A DNA stretch of 64,000 nt, taken from Primulina eburnea. Lineage: Eukaryota > Streptophyta > Magnoliopsida > Lamiales > Gesneriaceae. The translations under genes and the position numbers were made by a program. The notes beneath the pieces were generated by a model that saw only the letters and a list, made by a program, of their open reading frames with translations, was not told the origin of the DNA and made no database searches. Location: positions 62,001 to 126,000 of the forward strand of contig NW_027331399.1 in NCBI RefSeq assembly GCF_022965805.1. Reading direction: 5' to 3'. Of this stretch, positions 45,617 through 58,120 are shown piece after piece. Positions within the stretch are counted from its first letter, which is position 1, and each line of letters opens with the position of its first letter.

Positions 45617-47566
45617 TTCAAGTTTTCTAGCGTAAAAACATCAAGACACGCTTTTATTTTCATTTTCTCCTCATACACGCCATAACTATGCTGAAATTTA
45701 TGTATTTGTATGAACATTTTATGATCTACATCATGCATACGTTTTTGAATCAGTTTCACATGAAAACCTTGTATTGTTTTGAGTCCATCCCACGTTTTCT
45801 TGTACGGTTGCAAGGGGCTGCTTTTTTTGGGCATTATAAAGGCTGCTCAAGGCATTAGGATCGTGTCTTAAGGCTGGTGTCGAGTTATGGTGTAGATGAG
45901 TGTGGGACCGTGTGATTTATGGTTGAGGTATGATCGGTTTGGTGTAGCTCGTGTGTTTGAGTGAAGCTGGCGATGTGATGAGATATCCCAGGCTGCGGAC
46001 CAGACCCTGGTGGGTCTCAGTCGTGGCCTAGAGTGGTCCCACGTTGCTGGGCTTGGCTTGAGATTCTGGTGGAGTCGTGAATTCGAGGAGTGCCGCGGGT
46101 GAGGGTTTGAGATGAGTCTCGGCTGTTGGTATTATGCCGCTATTATGAGGTTGTGAGTTAGGGTTAAGTAGGTACATTAGGGTCCTAAAGTGGGCTAGGG
46201 GGGGCTGGTGCTTGGCTGGTCCCGTCGGTTGTAGGCTAGGATCGAAAATATGGAAAGTGGGCGTCTAGGGTTTGGAGGGGTGATCATGCAAATTTTTCCA
46301 GCAGCTTTTGGTCATGTTTATAGAGTCATAGTGGGCTGGAATGTGAGGTTTAAGGGCTGTTAGAGTGTGATTTAGGTATGGTAAAAGTTTAGGAAAAATT
46401 GGGATAAGTTTCGGGTCAATTCAAGTAAAAATCGGGACCCCAGTCCAAGTTTTAAAATGAATCGTTAAAGTTTTGAAACAAGCTCGAGTTTAAATCTAAG
46501 GAATGCATATAAATATTTTTTGGGATGTTTTAAGAAGTTTGGTAAGCTTCGAGTCGAAATTTAGAGGTTTAGGGGTAAAACGGTAATTTTGTGTTTTCAA
46601 GGGCAAAATAGTCATTTTTCACCCGAGGTGAGTTTTTAGTCCTGGTAGCGCCATGAGCACCAATTTATCATGTTTATAAATGTTTATGCATCATTTATAT
46701 GATTTTTACGTAGCTATGAAAATTACGGTGCATGCTTGGTTTTAAGGAAAATTTATGTATATACATGATTTTATTAAGTGATGAATAAGTTGAAACGTTT
46801 TGAAGGATGAAATTTGGTTGTGACTAACACGATTATATGATATATTATGAGCTGAGGCCAAGGCTCAATGGACGGGTAATGATGTCGTTGATGTTCCCGC
46901 CGCCGGGTACCGCGGTTATATTAGATGGATCAATCGAATAGAGTTGATACGAAAGTCACAACTAATAAATTGAATTAAATTAAAGGAAATATGTATATGT
47001 ATATGATGATATGATGATACATGTTTTGACACGTTATGATTTTTACATGTTTACGTTTATGCTTTTAAGTGCATGAAATGTATGTTGATTACATTATTTT
47101 TCACTATTGTGTGCTATGTATGTATTTGTTATCACGGTACAGGTGTGTTGAGTCTTTAGACTCACTAAACGTGTGTTATGCAGGTGAGCATTTGGATAAG
47201 GAGACTGGAGGTGCCGAAATCTAAGTAGGCAGGGCTGGATGTGCGCACACGATCCAAGGACAACACTTTTCCGCACATCACGATTTTATGAGCTTTGAGT
47301 ATACATGATCAATTTTACACAATATTATGTTATGATGTGGATTTTCAATATTTTACTCGTTTTAATTTCGTTCATGTATTGTTAAGAGCCGAGTTGGAAA
47401 TTTTAAACTACAATATTTCTTTTGTCGATTGTTTACGATTATTTTTAAATGATATATTTTCAGTAGGGTTACATGCATTCAAAATATTTAAATATTTATT
47501 TTTGAATAATGAGCTTGTAAAAAAAATAAAAAAATTTAGCAGCATTTTAAATTAGTAGAAATTACA
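45617..47566 (+). repeat. Sense gypsy LTR H, right fragment
   Basis: Continues H after element I; it parallels LTR B from about 25250 (TACACGCCAT, TGTATTTGTATG blocks) and goes on past the point where B is cut. GAGTCTTTAGACTC at 47149-47162 and TGCAGGTGA shortly after are the shared LTR boxes. It appears to end at GAAATTACA, where minus-strand sequence starts. No gene is present. Confidence 0.65.
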
Positions 47567-49112
47567 ATAACACCTTACATTACACCCATAAATATTTCTT
47601 AGATGTGAAATTAAGCACCTCGGCTAAATTCGTAATTCATTTTAAAACTTGAACCGAAGTCCTAGTTTTAACCCGAATTAACTCGAAACTTAACCAAACT
47701 TTAACCATAGCTTATCAATACCTAACCACATTTCATCCCAAATCAAGCCATTTGAGGCCTATAGAAAAGCCTAGACACCTGCTACAAATTCTTGCCCTTG
47801 TTCGAAATCCCTAACCCCTAACCAACTTCAAGTCTTTCGAGCCTAGTCCTTAACCAAAATGTCTAGACCCTATGCAACCATCCTAGGACCTTGCCTGGAC
47901 CCTTAGGACTCTACTGGACCAGCCCTAGATAGCCATGCCTGCACAGCCACCAACCCGTGCACCTACATGATTTGCGTGACCAAGCCCAACAGTTCCAACC
48001 CTTTTCCTTGCACCAGCTACCCCTTACTCCATCTAAGACCATGACTCAACCCTCTTAGGACCCTGGACGTGACCTAAATGCAGCACGCAGCCTGCACCTT
48101 CCAAGAACCAAAATCAAAAACCTATTTCCCCTTGGAACCCAATTTTTGTTCAACCCACGTCCCTTCTTTTCCAGCCTTGAACCGTGCCCCTTTAGACCCT
48201 TAAACTTGCTATAAAACACCCCTTCTAGTAGCCCTACCTTGACAACCCCTTTGTGCATCAATAACATGAATTTAAAAGCATGAAAAATCAAGTTTTATCA
48301 TGTTTATGGCACAAAAATTAAAATAAATAGAGGGTAACATATTTTCATGTAAACATGTGTATTCACACATAATATGGTATCAACGATGAGAAAAGAAAGA
48401 TTAAGGCATACCTTTGCATGATTCACGCATGAAAATCAATTTTAGACGTGAAGAATGTTGGGGAGAGACGGGGGAGAACTTGCTGCATTTTTCCTCTTCA
48501 AAAGTGACGTGAAATGCCTTGAAAGTAAGGGTGTGCTGGAGTGTGAGGTGAGGAGAGAAAAAACCCTAGGATTCTAGGTTGAGGCGTGGATGGTGTGTGT
48601 TGATTTAGGCTTAAAAACCTTGTTTTGATATAAAATATTATGGTGGAAAGATAGACCCAATAACCTTAGTATGATAGGACCATTAGACCCATTATAATGT
48701 AGTTAAAATATTTCGTTTAGTAAAGTTTTCGAAAATATTAGCCGAGTTCTCAAAAAGTCATTATTTTCATCCAGAATCGATTAAATGTTTAAAATATGAC
48801 TCGACATGTAAAAAAAGCTCAAAAGATACCATTTTCAAAAATTACATATAAAATATAACATATATTAAATAATTAAAATTAATAATTTAATAAAATTATT
48901 TTTCCTTTACGGTCCCCGGTCTCCATTCCTCGATCGTGTCTTAAATACCCCTTAAAAATACAGTTTTATGCATTCTAATAGAAAACTATAATTTAAACAT
49001 ATAAACATGTCAACCACATTTAATTAATGCAATTAAAATAATTTAATTATGTATTTTTCGTTTTTCTTAGACTTGCATGCAGGGGTTATGTTATCGCATT
49101 TTAGACCTTACA
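47567..49112 (-). repeat. Minus-strand gypsy LTR F, main part
   Basis: Read on the minus strand this begins TGTAAGGTCTAAAATGC at 49112, directly after a polypurine tract (complement of 49113-49130), and runs to about 47567. TACACCCATAAATATTTCTTAG near 47575 matches 50567 in LTR J. Its distal part was displaced by LTR H and continues in the fragments near 38560 and 34820. It contains no gene. Confidence 0.72.
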
Positions 49113-49302
49113 ATTTCTCTCTCCCTTAAATGAAATTACGTCCTCGAAATTAAAACTTACGAATAAATCTGGGTAGTGACTTCTCATGTTAGTCTCGATC
49201 CAAGTAGCTTCCGCATAATGATTTAGCCACTTGAATTTACCATTTTAATAACCTCATTCCGGAACCTTCTTTTTTGTCTATCCAGAATTTATATAGGACT
49301 TT
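49113..49302 (-). pseudogene. Element F: integrase chromodomain end and polypurine tract
   Basis: On the minus strand, pieces in two frames read ILDRQKRRFRNEVIKMV, WLNHYAEATW and MRSHYPDLF, followed by the FEDV-type ending and TTTAAGGGAGAGAGAAAT before the LTR. This matches the last 50 codons of B's pol. A frameshift lies in the middle. Solo LTR J separates it from the rest of the integrase at 51774. Confidence 0.72.
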
Positions 49303-49387
49303 TGAAACGTCCACTACTCATTTTTTTTAAAATATACTAGAAATTTTTTTTTCTCTTCCCTCTCCTTTTCGGCCGAATCATATATGC

Positions 49388-49462
<75 letters not shown>

Positions 49463-51773
49463 TTACACCATTTTAAAATAAAACATATAAACTATATCTG
49501 AAAGTTCAAAAGAAAGTAATTTGTAACATAGAGTCATAAATCTTTCCCAAACCTAACTAACCAATATTTCAAAATCAACCTAACTTTAACATCCTCTCCA
49601 ACACCACTCAAAATCATTTAAAAGTCTTAAAAATATTTAGCGTAAACTTAAATTTAAATCATAATCATAAGCATAAGCATAATCATAATGATAAAAATCT
49701 AGTGCTGGTCCTCGGGTTGTGTTCACCTTCAGTCCAGCAAGATCATCCACCAAAAACCTCCATCAACATGAATATCATGCTCACCGGCATCCATCATACC
49801 TAGTGAATCTAATGACTCAACAAACCATAATCTTGATAACAAGTTGTACATATACAATCGCATGCAACAACGAAAATAATTTTACTTAAAATAACTTTCC
49901 ATGACATGCATAACATAACCATTTTTCCTTTCATCATTTCATAGCATAAACAATTTCAACATAAACATTTTTCCTTTTCATCATAAACATATATGTTTTC
50001 TTTTTATTGAATTCAGATCATCAACTGTGACTTTCGTTTCATCTTTAAGATCGATGTATCCATCTACATGTAACCATAGTACTGGACGACAGGGACATTA
50101 GCGACACTCTCACCCGTCAACTGAGCGTTGGCCTATCATATCATCATATGGAAATACGATCGCCGGGCTCCCCCTGGGGCCTTCTCCCATAAATGAGCTC
50201 CCTCTAGGTCCTTTTCCCTCACGATATCCCCGATCATATCATCGTAATAGTCACAATTACTTCACCTCCTCCAATGTTTCATATTTTCATCACTTATAAA
50301 AATAATGCATATAAATATCATTTTTCTTTTAAACCAAGCATACAACATATCTTTTAGCTTTAACGTTTTATCATACAATTCCTTAAACATTTAAAATAAA
50401 ATTTTTAACATTTATTATAGCATTTATGATACTGCCAAGACGTCTAACATTTTTCTGGTGTAAAATGACTGTTTTACCCCTAGAAACAAATTTTTTCGTA
50501 TTTGTCCTTAGACCTCTAAACGACGATCCAAATCATTCCAAAAATTAACATATCGCCTCGGAATACACCCATAAATATTTCTTAGTCTTAAACTTATGCC
50601 CTAGATTAATTTCCCAAATCGTTTTTAAAACTTAGACGTACATCCCCGTTTTGACTCGTATGGACTCGAAACTTAACCAAAACTTACCAAACTTGAACCA
50701 AAGCTTAATAACACCTAAATAAACAATATTAAACCTAAACTAAACCCATTAGGACCTTCTATCATGCCTAGGAAGCTGCTGTATTTTTCTGCACAAGAGT
50801 CCTAGTTTTAGTGTGCTTCGAACCTAGGCTAGCTTCGACCCCAGCCCTTTTGCCCCATGACCACACCCTTAGCTACCCTCATAGGAACCTAACCGAACCC
50901 TAGGTAATCTTTTGGACAGTAGCTAACCCCTCGACATCAGCCCTTCCTTTGCCCTTACACGAACAAGCGATGCGCAGCTTCCGTGGAGCAACTCATGTGT
51001 AGCCTTCGCTCCAACCCTCTTGTGGTCAACCTAGGATCATGGTTAGCCTCTCTTGAGGCCTTTGGACGAGATATAACCCAAGATTGCAGCCACCTGCCCA
51101 TAAGAAGCAAAACCGAAACCCTAGTTTACCCTTGACTCCAAATTTTCGTTCATCTTGGTTGACCTAATTTTACAGCCTTCAAACATGAACCTAAGGATCA
51201 TTAAACATGTGGAAAATCATCCATTCAAGTTCCCCTACCATTGCAGCCCCTTTGTGACTCATTAGGAAGAGTTTTAAAAGAAGAAAACACTAGTTTAGAA
51301 ACATGGTGTAAGCCAAGGCCCATTAGTCTAGTATATTAGGTCCATCAAGCCTATTAATTAATTTTTAAAATATTTTGTTTAGAAAAATTTGTGAAAATAA
51401 TAGCCGAGTTCTCAAAACGTCCCAATTTTTCTCGAAAATCGAATATCGTTTAAAAATACGACTCGGCGTATCAAAACACCTCATTTTCAAAATTTCCATT
51501 TGATATACATCACACCTTAACCAATTAAAAATAATTATTTAATAAAAATATTTTCCCTTATGTGGTCCAAGGTCTCCGTTCGTTGATCGCGTCTCGAATA
51601 ACCTTTAAAACATAGTTTTATGCATTCTAGTATAAAACCATCTTTTAAACATGTAAACATGCCTACCATATTTACTAGATGCAATTAAAACAATTTAATT
51701 TAAATACATAAGAAATTTGATAATCTTGCATGCATGTAGTTTACGTGGACCTTCAAATTTTCGAGACCTTACA
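49303..51773 (-). repeat. Minus-strand solo gypsy LTR J (2471 bases)
   Basis: On the minus strand it starts TGTAAGGTCTCG at 51773 and ends GGACGTTTCA at 49303. It is flanked by ACTTT (49298-49302) and CCTTT (51774-51778), a target duplication with one change. Integrase sequence continues across it, so it is a solo LTR inside element F. An (AT)n microsatellite occupies 49381-49459. No gene is seen; short frames are not conserved. Confidence 0.8.
49381..49459. repeat. (AT)n microsatellite in LTR J
   Basis: Nearly uninterrupted AT dinucleotides for about 75 bases. Confidence 0.95.
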
Positions 51774-52039
51774 CCTTTCCTCATATGACATATTTGGAGT
51801 TAACTACAGAGGTTAATAATTCAGTACATGTGAAGGAATACACATGTACTTTCGCATCATCGAGAAAGATATGGAACACGTTATGCACTCCAGCCAACAT
51901 TGGTGGCAACGCCACTCTATAAGCTAATGTTCCAATCTTCTCTAGAATTTCAAACGGTTCTAAGAACCTCCGACTAAATTTTCTCTTCTTGCCAAATCTC
52001 ATAACATCCTTCATAAGTGCTAATTTCACGAATACATTG
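51774..52039 (-). pseudogene. Element F: integrase C-terminal fragment
   Basis: On the minus strand it reads VKLALMKDVMRFGKK, FSRRFLEPFEILEKIGTLAYRVALPP and GVHNVFHIF, the GPY/F module and beyond of a Tekay-like integrase. After VFHIF the frame slips; the DNA still corresponds to the usual VSMLRKY segment. LTR J cuts it at the left and LTR K at the right (52040), so only about 80 codons remain. Confidence 0.78.
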
Positions 52040-53079
52040 TGAAACGTCCACTAATTTTTAACTTTAATTTGCGCTAGTTTATTTTTTTCTTCTAAACCGT
52101 GCATAGTTAATTCATCATAAATATGCTAGCATAAATAATCAAATAAACAGAATTCCATAATATTCAAAACCATTCATATGGAATAAGCAAATAAAGAAAT
52201 AAAAGTCTAAAATTCAACTCAATAAATTCTAGCAGCCTAACAGTCTATAAATAAAATAGATAATCCATAAAATCATCAAAAGTCTTTAACGTATGCAGAA
52301 TTTCTAAGTTCTCGGGTATGAACTGAGACCCCGGATGACTCGATAATCCACACCTCATGACTTAACATCATAATCACATGCAACCATTCAAACCTAGTGA
52401 GTCTAATGACCTAGCATGCTCAAACCGAATATAGAAAATCCGTAGATATACCCTTAAATGCATAAAAATTATTTTTACTAAAAAAAGATTTTCCATGCAA
52501 TCATGAAACCTTCGAAATATGTAATTTTTTAAACCATGCATATATATATGAACATTTTCCATTTAAAATTATCATATTTAGGTGAAGTTCGATCCTCGAA
52601 AGTGAAAACATTCATTCGATTGTTCAATCTGTAAACCATAGTACTAGGCCGCCGGGTTCAACGTCTACTTCTTAGACGATTCCATCGACTATCATAAAAC
52701 TAACTTCACCATTCAGTTCTTCAATGGATCCATTATCAATGAGATTATCGCCTCCGATTTCTACGGTTCACTCCCTTTTCATTGCAAGTTCACCATTACC
52801 ATTTTCAACGGATCTCTTACTAATATTTTTTGTCACAATCGATTCACATTCCTCAAAAATATTTCCTTAACTTTATCATTTCATAAAACATTAATAAATT
52901 TAAATATTATTTTAAAAATTCCCAAAAATATGCTTTATATCATTCATATACATCGAGATTTCTAAAAATAACAAATACATGCAAATACGTTAAAACCTCT
53001 AAAAATAGCATATATCATGCATATAATTTACAAATTCTAAAAATAACATCTAACATGATATGAAATTTTTTTAGGAAGT
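52040..53079 (-). repeat. Minus-strand gypsy LTR K, left part
   Basis: Begins TGAAACGTCCACTAATTT on the plus strand, the end motif shared with J and G. It interrupts element F's integrase. GAGTCTAATGACC near 52398 is the decayed counterpart of the GAGTC box in other LTRs. At 53079 element L interrupts it. Confidence 0.72.
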
Positions 53080-54522
53080 TGAAGGATCGTTTGCAGAGAA
53101 CCTTGGGGTGCTTCAAACAAAATATTCTCCAAGAGCTGAAATAGCCCGTGTTCTAAGAATGTGTACACCGATGAATTAGATCGAATTTGGAGTAGAACTA
53201 AGAGGAACTCGAAAGTATCCTTCGTTAAGAAACACTGATATGTTTTGTATATCCTGTGTAACTGAATAACTGAAAAATAAATAGATTAGTTTTTGCGTTT
53301 ACCAGTTCAGTTATGGTGAGAACTGAACCAATGGATGCTCTAACTAGTTAAATCAGTTTGAAAACAATATTTAAATAGTTAGATACATAAGATATGTTTA
53401 TGAATGTTCGAAGACTTCAACTACTCCTACGTCACCACTTCTACCACATCGAGTATGATTCACTAGAACACTTTGATTAATTACAGCAAGTGTAATAATC
53501 CACCCAGCTTAGGACTTACCCACTGCCTAACTGAACTCCTAGACTAGACTGAAGGCATCACCTACCTATCAACACTTCTTTAAAGTTTATTTGAGAAAGA
53601 CTACATACACAAGTTTATTGTCTTTGTGCAAGACTGTATTTGAGTGGTGGGGGGTGTGTGTGTGTGTGAACTGATATTTGAAAACTACCCGAAAGTGTTC
53701 TCACACACTGAGAGAAGTATGCTTCTAAGCTGATAACATAACGAAGTGTTACCTCCGGGATGATTGCTTCTTGTAAGAAGATATGAAATATGTGTGCCCT
53801 TTCTTTTTATCTTTACACACTCAAGTATGTTCTCTCTCTTGTGTTTTTTGTTGATGGTCTTGAGCTTATATATATAGAGGTATTGAGATCGTACTTCAAG
53901 ACTCATCACATGTGATCGTTGCAGCTTTGAAAGCGTTCTTTGGTCTATGTGTCTTGAATTTTATTACAAACCACCAGGAATCTCTCGACTTTAATCTTTT
54001 CTGCAACGTCCATTATTGTACCTTTGATCATACAGAAGTTTGTATCTTTGTGTGTAGCTGGAATCCACTAAGATAAGTTTGTCTTGATCTGCAACTGAAT
54101 AATTACTAACTGATGTTCCTAACTGATCATCTGAACTGATCCTCAGTTGGGCTGGTGAAATCATTTGACTCGTCAGTTGAACTGATTTCAATCTTTCAGT
54201 TGAACTGATCAGCTGTGTTCTTCATCAGTTGAACTCTTCATCAGCTGGTCGGGCTTCTGAAGATCTTCTACTTAATCATCCATCAGCTGGACAGTCAGTT
54301 AAACCGATCTTTCATCATATGTCAGTTGAACTGATTCAGTTTGGTCGATCAGTTGGTCTTTTAATTTGACGTTTTGATAGCTTCAGTTTTACCTTACTTA
54401 ACTGATCAGTTCGAAGCCTGATCAGTTCTAGCTATCTGCGCACTAAGGTAAATTATTAGAAACAAAAAAGGCAAGTTTTGTTATCATCAAATTCAAGATT
54501 GCGAACATGAAATGTTCCAACA
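53080..54522 (-). repeat. Element L 3' LTR (1443 bases)
   Basis: Read on the minus strand it starts TGTTGGAACATTTC and ends CGATCCTTCA. A cluster of about 19 AACTG/CAGTT cores lies at 54090-54425, upstream of a TATA-like TATATATATAAG (complement of 53866-53877). A short GT run is at 53650-53667. It is about 90% identical to the other copy by eye. Confidence 0.87.
53866..53877 (-). promoter_or_regulatory. Putative TATA box of element L LTR
   Basis: CTATATATATAAG on the minus strand, downstream of the AACTG/CAGTT cluster. The corresponding site in the 5' LTR (about 56312-56322) has become CAATATATACAAG. Confidence 0.5.
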
Positions 54523-55510
54523 ATCTCCCCTTTTTTGATGATCACAAAACTTGGAGAGTTAAAACAATGTTAGAAAAAGTTAGGAGGAAATTCTCAGTTT
54601 GTGGGATAGCAGAAATAAAAGCTCCCCATCAAAAACTGAATGAAAAGATTTGAAAACAGTTTTTCAGTTCAAGGAACAATTCTAAACAAAACTCCGCCTC
54701 AGAAACTGAAATAAAGACCCCCCTTCAAAAATATAATCATTTACTCTATTAATGAAGTTTTTGGATCAATCAAGCATTTTGGGCAACAAATCTTAAGATA
54801 GCAGTTCAGTTATGTAAATGGTAACTAGATGAACAAGATTTTTATTTAATCAAACAAGCGTCCCTTGTATTATACTTTTTTGCACATCAACAAGTTTAAG
54901 GGAAATTACCACTCCACTAGTAGACTTTAAATAACATCAAACATCAGTTAGTTTACACATAATAGAACTGAATATAATAACAACTGGTAGCCTTGAATGC
55001 TTTGAATTCTGCAAAGATTTTTAGTCTCTTTTACCAGAAGATAAGCTAATTTGCCTTTGGACTTGATCTCTGTGTTGGCTAACTAGTCGAGCTGACTCAA
55101 ATTGGACTCAACTGGTGCTGAAGCGCATTGCTCATCTATATTTGATCTGATATGGTAATGAAACGACGACAATTTTGATGATTAATCTCTACTTAACTCA
55201 TCAGTTTCAGCTTGTAGTTGGGTTTCGTTTGTTGATCAGTTGGACTGGTAGACTTGCAACTAAATTTTTGTCCGTTGAGCAGTTTAACTAAACTGCTGTC
55301 AGCTGAAATCTAAACCCTGCAAGCTACTTAAAACAACAAAGTTAATGAGTCGAGAGAAATAACTATAATGTTAGTTGCTAAGCCAAGAACCTTCTCTCTC
55401 CTCATGACAAACACATAAAATATTTAAGAGGATTTTGAAATCCATTTTAAATAACATTTTGCAATATATTTTAAAATATCAGTTTTCAAATGTCCTTCTT
55501 AGAACAGCTG
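54523..55510 (-). other. Element L interior without coding capacity
   Basis: About 1 kb between polypurine tract and primer site. No frame resembles gag or pol on either strand. Parts near 54590-54720 and 55180-55320 repeat the CAGTT/AACTG words seen in the LTR. Confidence 0.7.
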
Positions 55511-55522
55511 GCTCTGATACCA
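55507..55522 (-). other. Element L primer binding site (Met tRNA type)
   Basis: Minus-strand TGGTATCAGAGCCAGC, one base inside the 5' LTR end. It is a full-length match to the usual Met-tRNA site of copia elements. Confidence 0.88.
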
Positions 55523-55523
55523 T

Positions 55524-56949
55524 TGAAGGATCGTTTGCAGAGCACCTTGGGGTGCTTCGAACAAAATATTCTCCAAGAGCTGCAATAGTCCGTGTTCTAA
55601 AAATGTGTACACCAATGAATTAGATCGAGTTTGGAGTAGGCCAAGCGGAAAACACTCGAAATAATCTTTCATTGAGAAACACTGATATGTTTTGTATATC
55701 ATGTGCAACTGAATAATTGAAAAAGAAATAGATTAATTTTTGCATTTATCAGTTCAGTTATGGTGAGAACTGAATTGACGGATGGTCTAACTAGTTAAAT
55801 CAGTTTGAAAAATATAGTTAAATAATTAAATACACAATATATGTTTATGAATTTTCGGATACTTCAACTGCTCCTACATCACCCCTTGTACGACCTCGAG
55901 TAGGATTCACTAGAAAACTTTGATTAATTACAACAAGTGTAATAACCCACCCAACTTAGGACTTATCCACTGCCTAACTAAACTCCTAGACTAGACTAAA
56001 TGCAGCACCTTCTTTTCAACAATTTTTTAACATTTATGTGAGAAAGACTACATACATAAGTTTATTGTCTTTGTGCAAGACTGTATTTGAGTGGTGGTGG
56101 GTGTGTGGTGTGAGAGAACTGATCTCGAAAAACTACCTGAAAGTGTTCTCATACACTGAGGGAAATATGCTTCGAAGCTGATAACACGTGAAGTGTTCCC
56201 TCTGAGCTGATTGCTTCTTGTAATCTCATATGCAATATGCATGCCCTTTCTTTTTATCTTTACACACTCTAATATGTGCTCTCTCTTGTGGTTTTTGCTG
56301 ATGGTCTTGAGCTTGTATATATTGCCATTGAGACCGAACTTCAAGACTCGTCACATGTGATTGTTGCAGCTTTGAATGCGTTCCTTGGTATATGTGTCTA
56401 GACTTTTCTGACAAATCTCCAGGAATCTCTCGACTTTAATCTTTGCTGCAACGTCCATTATTGTACCTTTGATCGTACAGAAGTTTGTATCTTTGTGTGT
56501 AGTTGGAGTCCACTAATAAGCTTGTCTTGATCTGCAACTGAATGATTCCTAACTGATCATCTGAACTGATCCTTATTTGGGCTGGTGAAATCAGTTGACT
56601 CGTCAGTTGAACTGATTTCACTCTTTCAGTTGAACTGATCAGCTGGGTTCTTCATCAGTTGAACTCTTCATCAGCTGGCAGGACTTCTGAAGATCTTCTG
56701 CTGAATCATCCATCAGCTGGACAGTCAGTAAAACTGATCTTTCATATGTCAGTTGAACTGATTCAATTTGGTCGATCAGTTGGTCTTTTCAGTTGACGTT
56801 TCAATAGCTTCAGTTTTACCTTGCTTAACTAATCAGTTCGAAGCCTGATCAGTTCTAGCAATCTGCGGACAAAGGTAAATTATTAGAAACAAAAAATACA
56901 AGTTTTATTTAAATCAAAATTAAAATTGCGAACATGAAATGTTCCAACA
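55524..56949 (-). repeat. Element L 5' LTR (1426 bases)
   Basis: Pairs with 53080-54522; same termini. The AACTG/CAGTT cluster is at about 56535-56865. Confidence 0.87.
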
Positions 56950-57880
56950 TTAGTTTCAAACCGCCCTTGACTTTCCTTGAACCAACCCCTCACGATTCAA
57001 TGCTATACGTACCCGGACGACCTTAAACTTTGAATCAAGGATATGAATCGATTTAAAAACTTTAAAAACACCAAAGAATTCTAAAAATAACATTTAACAT
57101 GATATGTAATTGTTTTAGGAAGTTGAAAACCTCCCATGACTTCCCTCGAACCAACCGCTCACGATTCAACGTTATACGTACCCAGATGACCTTAAACTTT
57201 GACTCAAGAAGATGACTCGATTTAAAAACTTTAAAAACCCCCAAAAATATCTAGTAGCATTCTGTAAATTCAATCTTAGGACCTACGTTTAAAAAACGAC
57301 TCGATTCGCCTACTGGATGACTCGTTTACTACCTTTTTCGCGTTTTTGGTTAAACAAATGACGAAACTACCTTTTTGACTGGAACCAACCCATGACCAGA
57401 CCTTTATTAACATCCTAAAACTCAATATAAGTTTCTGGAAGTCCTCAAGCCCAAGCCAAAAACGAAAACATGGATTTAAAATTTAACCTAGGCTCAATTC
57501 ACTCTTTTTTTGACACTTTCAGGCAATTTACGACCCTGAACAGACCATGGCTCAAAGAGACCCCAAACCAAGCCGTAGACCCCTTCCTTAGACAATAAAT
57601 AAGACCATGTTCAGGCCCTTTTGGACACAGACCAGACTCTCAAGGCTCCAAATCCTTCACAACCGCAGCCCTCTGTATGGCTCTTTACGTGCAGTCGATG
57701 AAAAAACTCTCCAGCGACTGTGGCTGCCCTTGGCTCAACTCTTGGCTCAAACTAGACCCTCAGCAGGACCCTAAGGCATGTCCCTAGCCCCTAGACCATT
57801 CCTTTACACAAACCCTTAGCCCATAGAACCGTGACACAGCAGAAGCGCCCTAGGGTCAGTTCAGGAATCCCAGACAGCAG
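56950..57880 (-). repeat. Minus-strand gypsy LTR K, right part (truncated)
   Basis: Continues K after element L. A unit of about 164 bases is repeated in tandem: the first copy is 53033-53079 plus about 56955-57076, the second 57077-57240. The LTR loses recognisable sequence near 57880, well before its expected TGTAAGG terminus. Confidence 0.62.
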
Positions 57881-57931
57881 AGGCAATCACAGGCACTAAG
57901 GGCTTATAAGCCGGAGGATAGGCATCCCTAA

Positions 57932-58120
57932 AAGCAGTGCAACCGGTTCCACTTTGGTAAGTGCATGTGGGGGACATTCAAATGCTTCATATGCAAGGAA
58001 AAGGGCCACAAGGCAGTTGATCGCCCTAGAAATAAGGGCCCCACTACTGGAATGGCCTATTTGATGCACGCAGAGGAGGCGGAGCCAAAATCTACCCTGA
58101 TCACCGGTAACCTTTATATT
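57932..58120 (+). pseudogene. Ty3/gypsy gag zinc-knuckle fragment
   Basis: One frame reads KQCNRFHFGKCMWGTFKCF and ICKEKGHKAVDRPRNKGPTTG, then MAYLMHAEEAEPKSTLITGN, the end of a gypsy gag just before protease. The knuckle CFICKEKGHKAVDR lacks its last Cys (now Arg). A stop precedes it at 57929-57931 and another follows at 58118-58120; no capsid or protease sequence adjoins. It is a short relic from a gypsy lineage other than D, E or N. Confidence 0.78.

Larger units (their letters stand above)
53080..56949 (-). mobile_element. Ty1/copia-derived non-autonomous element L
   Basis: Minus strand: 5' LTR 56949-55524, primer site TGGTATCAGAGCCAGC, about 1.0 kb interior, polypurine tract AAAAAAGGGGAGAT and 3' LTR 54522-53080. 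The LTR start TGTTGGAAC and the tract are typical of copia. The interior has no gag, protease, integrase or RT match. Flanking pentamers GAAGT and TTAGT agree only in part. It is comparable in layout to large non-autonomous LTR derivatives. Confidence 0.88.

Noticed and set aside
48055..51250. Moderately GC-rich blocks in minus-strand LTRs that might hide a host gene
   Set aside because: The same text recurs in LTRs B, G and H in sense orientation and no frame of useful length or conserved motif is present.
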